A model generated the notes under the pieces. That model was not told the origin of the DNA. It ran no database searches and was given only the letters and a program-made list of their open reading frames with translations. From assembly GCA_016875735.1 (NCBI GenBank), contig VGOW01000002.1, positions 1 to 64,000 on the forward strand: a DNA stretch of 64,000 bases. The letters run 5' to 3'. The position numbers and the translations under genes are program-made. Source of the DNA: Chloroflexota bacterium (GTDB lineage Bacteria; Chloroflexota; Anaerolineae; Anaerolineales; VGOW01). Of this stretch, positions 1 to 10,884 are shown in pieces (position 1 is the first letter of the stretch; each line of letters begins with the position of its first letter).

Positions 1-187
1 TGCTGTCTCCTTGTGGGAGCCAGCATGGACTAAATTTTGCGAAGGGGGTTACTCTCTGATTTTGTTTACGATGTCGTGAGACTCCGCCGTTTTATTCTGT
101 TCACGATGTCATGAGACACGACAACTAGTCCTTTTTCACGGAGCGTTGACGTGGGATCACACTTGACAACGAAACAGAAACAAAAGA

Positions 188-213
188 GCCTGCCCAAAAG
201 GGGCAGGCTCAAA
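188..213 (-). terminator. Rho-independent terminator for the minus-strand oxidoreductase gene
   Basis: Minus-strand hairpin gagcctgcc-ccttttg-ggcaggctc followed by TTTTGTTT. Confidence 0.75.
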
Positions 214-235
214 GGGAAAGCGAGGCTGCTTGCGG

Positions 236-2278
236 CTACAAGTCTTTGCACAAACGCCGCGCGTCATAAATGGCGGCGTGGATGTTGCGGCTCGACACCG
301 CGTCGCCGATGCGGAAGAGTTGATACTTGCCAGCGGAGTTGTTGACGAGCGCTTGCCGACGACCGGCGATCAATGCTTCGATGTCAACTTCCCCATCGTT
401 GGAAGAGTCAGCTTTGAGATCGGCGTACAGATCCGCCACCGGCAACGTGCCGTTTTCGATCACGACCTGATCGATCACGCGCTCCATCGCCGATTTGTTG
501 TACTCGTTGAACAACGTCGCCCGCAGTTGGCGGCCCTGCGGCGAAATTTTCGTCAGGCGATAATGCAACGTCAGTGTGATGCCGTGCTCGTAAAATGATT
601 TCAGATACGCCGGGTAACTCGTGCCACCGATCTCCTGCGCCACCGTTCGATCCGGCGTCACCAATTCCACCCGCGACCCGGCGGCAAGCAAATACTCCAC
701 GCACGAATAGCCTTCGTGATTGCCATGATCGTCGAAGAACAAAACATTTTCGGCGGGTTTCACGCCGCCATTCAGAATATCCCAAGTGGAGGCGGCCAAC
801 TGCCCGCCCTCGACGAGAAAACTGGCGTCGGGCATTCCGCCGGTAGCGACGATCACCACATCGGGATTCTCTGCCATCACATCGGCGGCTTCCGCGTAGC
901 GGTTGAAACGAGCATCAACTCCCAATCGCCTAACTTGATGGTACAGCCAATCGGTGATGCCGATAATATCGGCCCGGCGCGGGGCGCGCGCGGCGATTTG
1001 CACTTGCCCGCCCGGTTTGCTGTTGGCCTCGAACAGAATCACTCGATGCCCGCGCTCGGCGCACACGCGCGCCGCCTCCAGCCCGGCCGGGCCGGCGCCC
1101 ACCACCACCACCCGGCGCGGCGGCTCGGTTGATTTGGCGATGAGGTGAGGGATCGTTTCTTCGCGCCCCGTCGCCGGGTTGTGAACGCACAGCGCCTCGC
1201 GCCCAACGTAGATCCGATCGATGCAATAGCCCATGCCCACGCACGGGCGAATTTGATCCTCTTCGCCGCGCTCGACCTTTGCCACAAGATGGGGATCGGC
1301 CATGAGCGCGCGAGTCATGCCCACCATATCCACGATCCCGGCGCGGAGGGCGTGGCGAGCCGTGGCCACATCGGCGATGCGCGCGGCATGGAACAGAGGT
1401 ATTTCCACCTCTTCGCGGATGGCGGCGACGAGCGGCAGGTGCGGCGCGCTGGGCGTGCCCATGTTTGGAATCACATGCGAGAGCGCCTCATCGGTGGCGA
1501 TATACCCCTTGACGATGTTCAGGAAATCGAGCATCCCGGTGGATACGAGTCGCCGCACGATGACGAGGCAATCCTTATACGTCAGCCCGCCTTCCACACT
1601 TTCATCTCCCGACATGCGGATGCCGACGATGAACTCATCGCCGACTTGTTTGCGAATCTCGGCCAGCGCATCCAAACTGAAGCGCATCCGATTCTCGAAA
1701 CTGCCGCCATACTCGTCCGTGCGGCGGTTGACCAACGGAGTCCAAAAACTGTCGAAGAGATGGCCGTAGGCTTCGATCTCGACTCCGTCCAATCCCCCTT
1801 CTTTGCATCGCCGCGCCGCCGCGCCGTAGGTTTTGATCACACGCTTGATGTCGGCGTGTTCCATCTCTTTAGGAATGGAGCGATGAGCCGGTTCGCGCAC
1901 CGGAGACGGCGCAATGACCGGCAGCCAGTTCTCAGTGTCCCAATAGGTGCGCCGCCCCATGTGCGTGATCTGGCACATGGCCGCCGCGCCGTGTCGGTGA
2001 AGACGCTCGGCCATTTGTTGAAAGTAGGGGATGATCGAATCATCGCCCACATAGATTTGGCCGAAGGCCGCCGGGGAATCAGGCGCAATGTTGGCGGAGC
2101 CGCCGAACATGGTGAGCGCCACGCCGCCCTTGGCTTTTTCTTCTTGATACAGTTGATAGCGCAGTTTCGGTTTTGCGTCCTCGGCGTACGACGGCTCGTG
2201 GCTGGTGCTCATCACCCGATTCTTGAGCCGGAGGTGTTTGAGTTGGAAGGGTTGCAAAAGGGGATCGGTCTGACTCAT
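236..2278 (-). CDS. NADH:flavin oxidoreductase / dienoyl-CoA reductase-like (OYE-type TIM barrel plus FAD/NAD(P) domain)
   Basis: Translation MSQTDPLLQPFQLKHLRLKNRVMSTSHEPSY..., EAYGHLFDSFWTPLVNRRTDEYGGSFENR, C-terminal VVVVGAGPAGLEAARVCAERGH; start chosen at internal Met (2278). Confidence 0.9.
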   Translation of the reverse strand: MSQTDPLLQPFQLKHLRLKNRVMSTSHEPSYAEDAKPKLRYQLYQEEKAKGGVALTMFGGSANIAPDSPAAFGQIYVGDDSIIPYFQQMAERLHRHGAAAMCQITHMGRRTYWDTENWLPVIAPSPVREPAHRSIPKEMEHADIKRVIKTYGAAARRCKEGGLDGVEIEAYGHLFDSFWTPLVNRRTDEYGGSFENRMRFSLDALAEIRKQVGDEFIVGIRMSGDESVEGGLTYKDCLVIVRRLVSTGMLDFLNIVKGYIATDEALSHVIPNMGTPSAPHLPLVAAIREEVEIPLFHAARIADVATARHALRAGIVDMVGMTRALMADPHLVAKVERGEEDQIRPCVGMGYCIDRIYVGREALCVHNPATGREETIPHLIAKSTEPPRRVVVVGAGPAGLEAARVCAERGHRVILFEANSKPGGQVQIAARAPRRADIIGITDWLYHQVRRLGVDARFNRYAEAADVMAENPDVVIVATGGMPDASFLVEGGQLAASTWDILNGGVKPAENVLFFDDHGNHEGYSCVEYLLAAGSRVELVTPDRTVAQEIGGTSYPAYLKSFYEHGITLTLHYRLTKISPQGRQLRATLFNEYNKSAMERVIDQVVIENGTLPVADLYADLKADSSNDGEVDIEALIAGRRQALVNNSAGKYQLFRIGDAVSSRNIHAAIYDARRLCKDL

Positions 2279-2327
2279 AGCAGGCTGCTCGACAAAACTG
2301 GGCAGACGCAAGGCCTGCCCCTACACA

Positions 2328-3707
2328 TCAACGAAAGACGAACAATTTATCCACCGCATCGGCCAACTGCCTCAAATTTGCCACCTGATACACTGCATCG
2401 ACGATGGGCGCATAACGCAGCATGTCGCTGTCGCCGGTGCCCCACTCGTATTTGTCTTCGGGGTTGAACCACACCGCGCGGCGCGCGCGCCTCTGCAACT
2501 GCTGAAGCAGATCGAGCCGCGGATCGTTGTAATTGTTTCGGCCATCGCCGCAAATGATCAGCGTCGTGCGGTTGTCCACCGCGTCGCCGAACTCTTTGAC
2601 GAATTGAGTCAGGCTCGCGCCGAGATCAGTGTTGTAGTGTCCCGATGGCAGGCGGCGCAACACCACCGGCACAGCAACTTCCGGGCGATGCGCGGCAAAC
2701 TCGTCGGTCACTTCTTCGATGTGATCGATGAAAGCGAACGACCGCGCCCGCCCCACCTGATCCTGCATCTCGTACACCAACCGCAAAAGGAAATCGACGA
2801 CGGGACGCATCGAAGTGGACACGTCGCAGATGAGGGCGAACTTGGGTTTGAGCCGTCTCTTCTTCCATCGTAGATCGAACGGGATGCCGCCGTGCCGGAC
2901 GTTGGCGCGCAGTGTGCTCTTGGCGTCGAACGTGGGGCCGCGTCCTTTTCGCTGGCGCAAGGCGGCCCGCGAACGCAGTTTTGCCGCCAGCCGAGTCATC
3001 TCTCGCCGTAACTCGCGCGCTTCCGATTCGCTGAGCGAGTTGAAGGGCCGATCCATCAATTCATCCACGGCGGCTTTGTCGGGCGGCTGTTCGGAGAGGC
3101 GGCGGGCCAGCGACTCGCCGACGTATTGCTCGGCCTGCTCGGCAATAGCCTGCGCGTTCTGTTCCAGCAGTTCGCGCAATTGCGCCAGCGCTTCAAGGCT
3201 CATTCCGAGTTGCGCCAACTGCGCCAGCAGTTTTTCTATCTCTGCGGCGAGATCATCCAGCCCCATCTCGCGCAGCATTTGCCGGGTGAGGTAGCGGATA
3301 TTTTCGGGCCGGGTATTGCGGTCGGCTCCCACGCGGCGGGCGAGCCGTTCGAGTTCTTCGGGCGAGAGGTCTTGGCCTTTCACCAATCGGCGGATCAAAT
3401 CTTTGAGTTCACCTGCGAGGCCGCGCATGGCATCGCGCAGCATGGCTTGCTCGTCGGGAGTCAGAACGTCGGAGGGGGGAATCAGCGGCGGCCCGCCCGC
3501 TGAAAAGTAGAGCGGGAAGAGTTTGTCGAAGATCGCGCCGTCGGAATGATCTTTGATGAGTGTGGCTTTGAGCGCCGACCGAAACAGATCGCGGTTAGCG
3601 ATGCCGATGTGCGCGGTGGCGCGAACGGCGTCTTGCGACTCGGCCAACGAAATGCGCACGCCAGCGGCGCGCAGTCCGGCGATGAATTGAATGATGCGAT
3701 CTTCCAT
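2328..3707 (-). CDS. VWA domain-containing (CoxE-like) protein
   Basis: KPKFALICDVSTSMRPVVDFLLRLVYEMQDQ; adjacent to MoxR ATPase. Confidence 0.85.
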   Translation of the reverse strand: MEDRIIQFIAGLRAAGVRISLAESQDAVRATAHIGIANRDLFRSALKATLIKDHSDGAIFDKLFPLYFSAGGPPLIPPSDVLTPDEQAMLRDAMRGLAGELKDLIRRLVKGQDLSPEELERLARRVGADRNTRPENIRYLTRQMLREMGLDDLAAEIEKLLAQLAQLGMSLEALAQLRELLEQNAQAIAEQAEQYVGESLARRLSEQPPDKAAVDELMDRPFNSLSESEARELRREMTRLAAKLRSRAALRQRKGRGPTFDAKSTLRANVRHGGIPFDLRWKKRRLKPKFALICDVSTSMRPVVDFLLRLVYEMQDQVGRARSFAFIDHIEEVTDEFAAHRPEVAVPVVLRRLPSGHYNTDLGASLTQFVKEFGDAVDNRTTLIICGDGRNNYNDPRLDLLQQLQRRARRAVWFNPEDKYEWGTGDSDMLRYAPIVDAVYQVANLRQLADAVDKLFVFR

Positions 3708-3763
3708 AGCACAGCGGTGAGCGATCAGCGTTCAGCCATCAGCCGAGTGCTGATCGCTGAAGA

Positions 3764-4747
3764 CTAAATCCGCTTTAGAGGGCGAATGTTGCCATCGAAC
3801 GTACTGCCCGAATCGGGATCGGTGGGGCGGCTGCTCCGGCGTGGGGAGTCCTCGCGGTGGATGGTGGCGCGGGCGCGCTGCACGTCGGCTTCGTGCTTGA
3901 GAAGAATCGTGAGAGTCGTCTCCAGCGTCTCTTTATCGAGGTTCTTGGCATTGAGGAGAACGAGCGCCTTCGCCCAATCGAGCGTTTCGCTGACGCTGGG
4001 GCTTTTCTTGAGATCGAGCCGGCGCAGACGTTGAACGAACTCCACCGCTTGCCGGGCGAGCGCGGGCGAAAGATCGGGCACTTTGAGTCGGACGACACGC
4101 AGTTCCGCTTCGGGGGTGGGGTAGTCGATGAAGAGATAAACACACCGCCGCTTGAGGGCCTCGGACAGTTCGCGGGTGTTGTTGGAGGTGAGCAGAACGA
4201 GCGGCTGATGTTTGGCTTTGAGCGTGCCAATCTCCGGGACGCTCACCTGAAAATCGGAGAGCACTTCGAGCAGAAAGGCTTCGAACTCGGCGTCGGTGCG
4301 GTCGATTTCGTCGATGAGCAGAGTGATGGGCGTGTCGGAGAGGACAGCTTTGAGCAGAGGGCGCGGCAAAAGAAAACGTTGAGAAAAAAAGATGTCCTCT
4401 TCTTTCGCCAATCGGTCGGCGGCGGAGGCGAGGCTTTGCGAATCGGCCAACAGCGTTTGCAGTTTGTCGCGCAACAACTGCGTGTACAGCATCTGTTTCG
4501 CGTATTCCCATTCGTAGAGGGCTTTGGTTTCGTCCAGCCCTTCGTAGCATTGCAGGCGCACCAGTTCGCGTCCGGCGGCGGCGGCCCACGCTTTTGCCAA
4601 TTCCGTTTTGCCCACGCCTGCCGGGCCCTCCGCCAGCACCGGCTTGCCCAGCCGCTCGGCGAGGTAAAGCACGGTGGAGATTTCACTGGAAGCAATGTAC
4701 TGCTGTTTGCCGAGCGCGTCGGCGACTTCGGTGGTTGTGTTGAACAT
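3764..4747 (-). CDS. MoxR-family AAA ATPase
   Basis: Walker A AEGPAGVGKTELAKAWA, Walker B LLIDEIDRTDAEFEAFLLEVLSD. Confidence 0.9.
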   Translation of the reverse strand: MFNTTTEVADALGKQQYIASSEISTVLYLAERLGKPVLAEGPAGVGKTELAKAWAAAAGRELVRLQCYEGLDETKALYEWEYAKQMLYTQLLRDKLQTLLADSQSLASAADRLAKEEDIFFSQRFLLPRPLLKAVLSDTPITLLIDEIDRTDAEFEAFLLEVLSDFQVSVPEIGTLKAKHQPLVLLTSNNTRELSEALKRRCVYLFIDYPTPEAELRVVRLKVPDLSPALARQAVEFVQRLRRLDLKKSPSVSETLDWAKALVLLNAKNLDKETLETTLTILLKHEADVQRARATIHREDSPRRSSRPTDPDSGSTFDGNIRPLKRI

Positions 4748-4773
4748 ATACGGCCTCTCCTTTTCAAAATCGA

Positions 4774-5016
4774 TCAGGCAACTTGAAAGGATTGGCCCAA
4801 CGGCTGAAACTCTCCAACTTCATGGCGTTCAAGTTTCGCGCGAATTTGCTCAAACTTCCTGACCGTCTCCTGAGAATACAAACGCTCACCACACTTCAAA
4901 CAGACTTCTGCGCGCACCATCAGAACCGCTGTATCGGCCCCACCACGCAGGATCTTCTCAACATCCTTTTCAATCAGATCGCCCCCACACACCGGACATT
5001 TACTGAACGGCATCAT
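4774..5016 (-). CDS. YgiT-type zinc finger protein (MqsA-like antitoxin N-domain)
   Basis: CPVCGGDLIEKDVEKILRGGADTAVLMVRAEVCLKCGERLYSQETVRKFEQIRAKL; CxxC...CxxC. Confidence 0.8.
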   Translation of the reverse strand: MMPFSKCPVCGGDLIEKDVEKILRGGADTAVLMVRAEVCLKCGERLYSQETVRKFEQIRAKLERHEVGEFQPLGQSFQVA

Positions 5017-5100
5017 CTTTCGGTTTCCTTATCTATGGTCATTCGCTCTCATCTTCTCGCACAACACGCCAATGCAGACTCCGTCTCAACATCGCATCTA

Positions 5101-5227
5101 AATACTCACCTTACGCACTCGATGTCATTGCGAGCGATTTGTGCGAAGCAATCCCCCGAGCAAACCGAGATTGCTTCGGGCGAAAACCACTGCCCTCGCA
5201 ATGACACTGCGTAAGGTGAGTGTATTG
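5101..5227. repeat. Palindromic MITE-like element
   Basis: Outer arms aatactcaccttacgca / tgcgtaaggtgagtgtatt and inner arms gtcattgcgag / ctcgcaatgac. Confidence 0.8.
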
Positions 5228-5229
5228 AG

Positions 5230-6333
5230 TTATCCCGCAACGGGCTTGCCGTTCTTGTAGAACAGTTCCCCGTCCACGTGGATTTCGCTCTCGGCCATAT
5301 CGCACAGCATATCCCAATGCAAACCGGATTCGTTTTTGCCGCCGGTCTCGGGGTAACTCGCGCCAGCGGCCAAATGAATCGTGCCGCCAATCTTTTCGTC
5401 GAACAACATATTTTTGGTGAAGCGCTGGATGCCGTAGTTCGTGCCAATGCCCAACTCGCCCAAATAGCGCGCGCCCGCATCGGTATTGAGCAGTGAGGTG
5501 AGAAGCTCCTGGCCTTTCGTCGCTTTCTCCTTCACCACTTTGCCGTTCTCGAACCACAATTCGATGTCGGTGACCTCTTGCCCGCCGTAAATGGCCGGGT
5601 AACGGAATCGGATCCATCCGTTGGCCGACTCTTCGACCGGGCCGGTGAAAATTTCGCCGTCGGGGAAATTGTACTTGCCGTCGGCTTCTTTGAATTTGCG
5701 ATCTTTGATTGACAGAGCGAGATCGACATTCGCGCCCTTCAGAGTCACGCGATCTTTCCCGGCCAGCCAGCCGATCAGTTTTTGCTGGCGCGCGCCCTCT
5801 TCGCGCCACCGCGCCACCGGGTCCGGATCGTCGAGCAAGCCCGCGCCGTACACAAAATCTCGATAGTCGTCGAGACTCATATCGGCCTCTTGCGCCATCG
5901 CATGCGTGGGATAGACCGTGACACACCAGCGCAGTTCGTTGCGGGCGGCGCGCTCCATCAACAGTTTGCTGAGCGGAGCGCCGGCTTTGCGGGCGCGCGC
6001 CTGCCGCGCCGGGTCGATGGCGCTCAGTTCGCGCGTGTTGTGCTGGGCGTCAATGAACAACACAGCATCGAAGGTTTCGGTGACCAGTTTTCGCACCGGC
6101 GACACAAAATCGAGTTGGGCTTCGGAAGCGTATTTGTAAAACGCTTCGTCTGCGCCGGGCAATGCGTTTTGCGCGAACACGTGCGCTCCGGCGCGAATCG
6201 CTTCGGCGTAGATTGCCAGCGAGAGTTCTTCGGCCTGCGGCGAGGTGCGCAGGTTGAACTGCTGGCCGGGTTTGAGTTCGAGCGAATAACGGACGAGCAC
6301 TTGAGCAAGCTTGACGGCGCGCGGCTCGGGCAT
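5230..6333 (-). CDS. Aminopeptidase, M29 family
   Basis: MPEPRAVKLAQVLVRYSLELKPGQQFNLRTSPQAEELSLAIYAEAIRAGAHVF...; GELGIGTNYGIQRFTKNMLFDEKIGGTIHLAAGASYPETGGKNESGLHWDML. Confidence 0.9.
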   Translation of the reverse strand: MPEPRAVKLAQVLVRYSLELKPGQQFNLRTSPQAEELSLAIYAEAIRAGAHVFAQNALPGADEAFYKYASEAQLDFVSPVRKLVTETFDAVLFIDAQHNTRELSAIDPARQARARKAGAPLSKLLMERAARNELRWCVTVYPTHAMAQEADMSLDDYRDFVYGAGLLDDPDPVARWREEGARQQKLIGWLAGKDRVTLKGANVDLALSIKDRKFKEADGKYNFPDGEIFTGPVEESANGWIRFRYPAIYGGQEVTDIELWFENGKVVKEKATKGQELLTSLLNTDAGARYLGELGIGTNYGIQRFTKNMLFDEKIGGTIHLAAGASYPETGGKNESGLHWDMLCDMAESEIHVDGELFYKNGKPVAG

Positions 6334-6393
6334 GGATAACAGGCTCCTTCGGAAATCTGATGACAAGAGGCTTAAGCCCCTTGCCCGGCGATT

Positions 6394-6903
6394 CTACTTT
6401 CCTTCTTTCAGTTCCCGCAAATACCACAGCAGATCATCTTCGGGATGGTCAACGCCGAATGAGGATAGCATGGCGGCCAATTCCCCGCGGTGGTGCGTGG
6501 CGTGATTGGCGACGTGCAACATGAGTTGGCCGAGCGGGAAGGTGCGCGTTTCACCTTTGGTGTTGGTGTAGGCCACCTCGCGTTTCAGCGCCTTCTCATC
6601 ACACCCGGCGATGAACAATTCCGTCTCCGCGTTGAGCCCTTCCCACGCGCGCACCAAATCGCCATAGGTGGGGAAGTCGGCGGCCTGCCGCAATGCTTTG
6701 GGCGATGTCCCCATCCAACGGGCCAGCCACACCGTCTCGGCGGCGAACATGTGGGTGAGCAGTTTGTGCACACTGCCCCACGATTGGTTCACTTCGCGTG
6801 ACCATTCCTCTACCGTCAATCCGGCGCACGCCGCGAGCATTCGACGATTAGCCCAGCAGTTGTACTCGAATAGGGTTTTGATGGTGGAGAGGGAGGACAT
6901 CAT
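6394..6903 (-). CDS. DinB family protein
   Basis: FEYNCWANRRMLAACAGL..., LMLHVANHATHHRGELAAMLSSFG. Confidence 0.85.
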   Translation of the reverse strand: MMSSLSTIKTLFEYNCWANRRMLAACAGLTVEEWSREVNQSWGSVHKLLTHMFAAETVWLARWMGTSPKALRQAADFPTYGDLVRAWEGLNAETELFIAGCDEKALKREVAYTNTKGETRTFPLGQLMLHVANHATHHRGELAAMLSSFGVDHPEDDLLWYLRELKEGK

Positions 6904-6940
6904 TCACCTGTGAAATGGATTTGGCGCAAGAGGCGGCCTG

Positions 6941-9900
6941 TCAATGGCTCGTCGGCGTTGCCTCAGCGGCGGGTGAATTGTAACCCATTGCGAACTCTAT
7001 CGCCTGATCCATTGTCATCGCCCGGCCTTCATCCCGCGCAGCATTGAATGTGGATTCGTCCAGTTGGGCGCGCGCAGCAACGGCCTCCCGTTCCCATGCC
7101 GCGTGGTCGGCGGGCGCGGGTCGGGCGCCGATCCCATCCCACAGCGCCTCCACCGCTCCCAACAACCGCGCCGCGCGATCCGGTTGCTTCAGCGCCGCCG
7201 CCAAACAAGCACAGCCGCGTAGAAGTGAGGAGATACAGCGCATGTCTTTGAGGTCGTACTGCAACATCAGCCCATCATGGAATTGCTGTTGCGCCGCGGC
7301 CGCATCGCCCTGCGCCAACGCAATACTCCCCAACGTTTCCAGCGCCGCAGATGCCGAGTGCTTGTGCCCGATTTCGCGCGCAATGCGCACCGCCTCTCCG
7401 GCCAATGCGCTCGCGCGTTGAAGATCGCCGCTCTGCTGAATCTGCCGTGCCAGCACACACAGAGTGGTTCCTAAACAGCCGCGATCATTCAGTTGGCTAA
7501 AGATGCCCACGCTTTGCTCACTGGCACTGATTGCCTGTTCGAGACGGCCCTGATTCTGCATGGCTTCGCTGAGAGCGCGCAGAGCCGTGGCGATGCCGTG
7601 CTTATCATCCAACTCTCGATAGAGGGCGAAGCTATCGTCGGCGCGGGTTCGGGCCAATTCATAGTCGCCGCGCAGGTTGGCCACTTCCGCCAGATTCCAC
7701 AACGCTCCGGCAATCTCCCTTTCATCTTCCACTTCGCGAAACAACGACAGGCTTTCGGCAAATAGTTTCTCGGCCTCCGCATACTTGTAGTGTCTGAGCG
7801 CGCGCGAAGCGAGAGGCCCGAGTGCTTGCCCAATCCGTCTTCTGTCGCCGAGCGCGCGCCACGATTCGAGCGCCTGATCATAGAAAGCATTGGCGCGGGT
7901 CATGTCGTTTTCAAAATGTTCTGTCACCATCCCCTGCAAGGCGAAGCCGTCGGCAATGCCGGGCTTGTAATCAAGGGTCTGCGCCAGAGCAAAACCTTCG
8001 GCAGAGAGCGCAAGGCCGCTGGCAACATCCGTCTGCCGGATGGCAAGCCCCATTGCTCCATAGAGCGCCTTCACCCTCGTAGGTGTGGGCGGCAAGTTGC
8101 TCCTCGCCTTCAATGCGGCTTCCAACCACTTGCGCCCCTCGGTGAGATGGCCGTGCGTGTCCCAAAACTCCGACAGGGCCGCGGCCAATCGCAAGCCGTA
8201 TTCTGGTTGCGCCTTCACCGCCCAACCCAGTGCAACACGCAGATTGTCGTGCTCCAATTCCAAACGCGACATCCATTGCGCCTGATTGCGTTGATGCAAC
8301 TCGGCCTCAGCCGACTCGGCCAATTGCAGGTAATACGTGAGGTGCCGAAGGAATAACGGGCATCGGCTCCCTGCTCCCGCTCGGCCATCACCAGTGATTT
8401 GTTCGCCAATTGAGTCAACAAATCCAAGAGGTCGCGCTCGTCAACGCCGTTCCCCCCACACACCGACTCGGCGGCTTCCAGAGTCCAGCCGCCTGCAAAC
8501 ACGGAGAGTCGGCGCAGCACCTTCCGCTCTGTTTCGGAAAGCAGGCTGTAACTCCAATCAATGGTGGCGCGCAATGTTTGCTGGCACGGGAGGGCGGTGC
8601 GACTGCCGCCAGTGAGCAGACGAAAAGCGTCGTCCAACCGCGCGGCGATCTGCTCCACCTTCAACATCTTTACCCGCGAGGCCGCCAACTCAATCGCCAA
8701 CGCCACGCCATCCAACCGTTGGCACACTTGCGCCACCGCCGGGGCGTTGGCCGCGGTGAGCGTGAAATCGGGCAGAGCGGCAACCGCGCGATCTACAAAC
8801 AACTGCACGGCTTCCGAATATTTCTCTGCCGCATCGAAATCACCCTGCCGTGCGGCCAATCGGCCGGCGGCGCGAAATGTTCGCGCCAGCAGAGCCTTTG
8901 GCAAAGTCTCCCGCCGAGTCAGAGCGGCTTCCAGCCATGTGCGTCCCTCTCGAAACCCGTGATGCAGCCAAAACATCAAAAGGCTGGCGGCCAGCCGCGA
9001 CTCGGCTTCGAACCGTTCCGTCATCAATGACCAGTCGAGGGCGGCGCGCACATTGTCGAGTTCAACATCCAACCGATTGAGCCAATACTCTTGTTTGCCT
9101 CCCTGCATCAATTCTAGGTCGGCGCGTTCAGCCACACTCAAGAACCATTGGTACTGCCGTTCGCGCACTCTATCTTCCTCGTCGCTCTCCGCCAACTTCT
9201 CACGCGCATACTGGCGAACGGTTTCGAGCAAATGATAGCGCGCTTCCCGGCCTTGTTTGCGTTCGGCAACCACCAGAGACTTGTTCACCAACAGTGTGAG
9301 CAGCTCCAGCACATCTGCATCAATCAACGACGATTGCCCGCCAGCCACTGCTTCTGCCGCCTCCAACGTCCAACCGCCAGCGAAAACCGACAACCGCCTC
9401 AGCAACGTTTGCTCTTCCTCGCCGAGCAAGTCATAGCTCCAATCCATTGTCGCTCGCAGAGTCCGGTGGCGCGGGAGGGCGGCGCGGCTTCCCCCGCCGA
9501 GCAAACGAAAACTATCATTCAGCCGCGCCGCAATCTGCTCCACCCGCAGCACACTCACTTTGGCCGCCGCCAACTCGATGGCGAGCGGGATACCGTCCAA
9601 GTGCCGGCACACATCAACGAGGGCGGGCGCGTTATCGTCCGCCACGATAAAGTCCGGCATGATCGCCGTGGCGCGTTCGACGAACAACCGGACGGCTTCG
9701 CATTGAACAAGAGTCTCGATGGGCATAGGGCGGTTGGCATCCGGCACGGCGAGAGAAGGCACATGAAACACAGCCTCGCCCGCTATGCCAAACGCCTCGC
9801 GGCTGGTGGCGAGGATGCGCAGGTCGGGGCAAGCGCACAGCAACGGCTCAATCAAATACGCACAAGCGTCCGCCAAATGTTCACAGTTGTCGAGCAACAA

Positions 9901-10569
9901 GAGCAAACGTCTCTCACGCAGAGAATCAACCAACGCCGCGAGGGTGGAGCCGCCCTGTCGTTCGCGCACATCCAATATGGCGGCGACGGTTTGAGGCACG
10001 AGGCTGGGATCGAAGAGTGGGGCGAAATCCACCATCCATACGCCCTGAGGATATGAGCGTAACAGGAGGGCGGCGACTTGCAGTGAGAGTCGCGTCTTGC
10101 CCGTGCCGCCGGGGCCGATAAGCGTAACCAATCGGTGGCCGGAGAGCAACTGCCCAATGTGTTCAGTCTCCTTCTCGCGCCCAATGAAACTGGTGAGTTG
10201 AATCGGCAGGTTGTTCGGCGGCGGGGTTTCGTCACCCTGCCTTTCCGATTCGCCTTCGGCGCGTGGCGCCGCCAACTCAAACAAACGCGCGACCCACTCC
10301 GGTTCATGCTCAATTTGCAGGGCAGGCACGAAGCGAGCGGCCAGTGTCGCCTCGTCGGGCGCGCGCTGGTTCTGTTCAAGGCGGCTGATGAGCGACTCGC
10401 TGTATCCGACGGCTATGGACAGTTCACGTTGGGTGAGGCCCGCCCGACGGCGCAGATACTTCAGCAGATCGCCGAAGGTGGCAAATGTTTCGGGGGTGAC
10501 GGCTGGGGTTCGGCTCAAGGCTGTGCCACTGTGAAAAGGGCATGGCGGAGTGATCCGAGTATATCGCAA
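6941..10569 (-). pseudogene. Chimeric, frameshifted XRE-HTH / NB-ARC ATPase / TPR regulator
   Basis: ORF 8215-10569 has HTH (LLKYLRRRAGLTQRELSIAVGYSESLISRLEQ) and P-loop (TLIGPGGTGKTRLSLQ), then a second partial NB-ARC segment; ORF 6941-8323 continues the TPR domain in another frame. Confidence 0.85.
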
Positions 10570-10678
10570 CTGTCAAGTTTCCGGAGCAGTTTTGTCAAGA
10601 AAGATCAAGTTTGGCAAGGGGGTGGGTGCTATGGTATGAGCAACAATAATCCTTCGAACACACAAACAGGAGACGGCA

Positions 10679-10870
10679 ATGAACACACACGATATGTACA
10701 CCCTGGCGAAACTCGCTCAAATCAAACAAGAAGAAATCATCGACGAGGCGCGGAACGCCCGGCTGTATCCATTTGACCTCAAGGCGGCGTTGGCGAACCG
10801 CAAATTGGCAGTGGCCGCAAGCACCGTAATCGTGCTGGCAACTCTGATTCTGTTTGCCAGCACGATGTGA
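10679..10870 (+). CDS. Small membrane protein, 63 aa
   Basis: Hydrophobic C-terminus KLAVAASTVIVLATLILFASTM; divergent from the regulator; RBS-like caggaga. Confidence 0.65.
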   Translation: MNTHDMYTLAKLAQIKQEEIIDEARNARLYPFDLKAALANRKLAVAASTVIVLATLILFASTM

Positions 10871-10884
10871 TCGCGAGGTGAGTC

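Noticed and set aside
1145-2467. 440-aa plus-strand ORF opposite the oxidoreductase
   Set aside because: Antisense shadow of a clear minus-strand enzyme; biased composition (HRR/GR-rich), no recognisable domain.
10592-10640. Promoter for the 63-aa ORF (TTGGCA...TATGAG)
   Set aside because: Only a loose match with 18 bp spacing; not strong enough to list as a feature.
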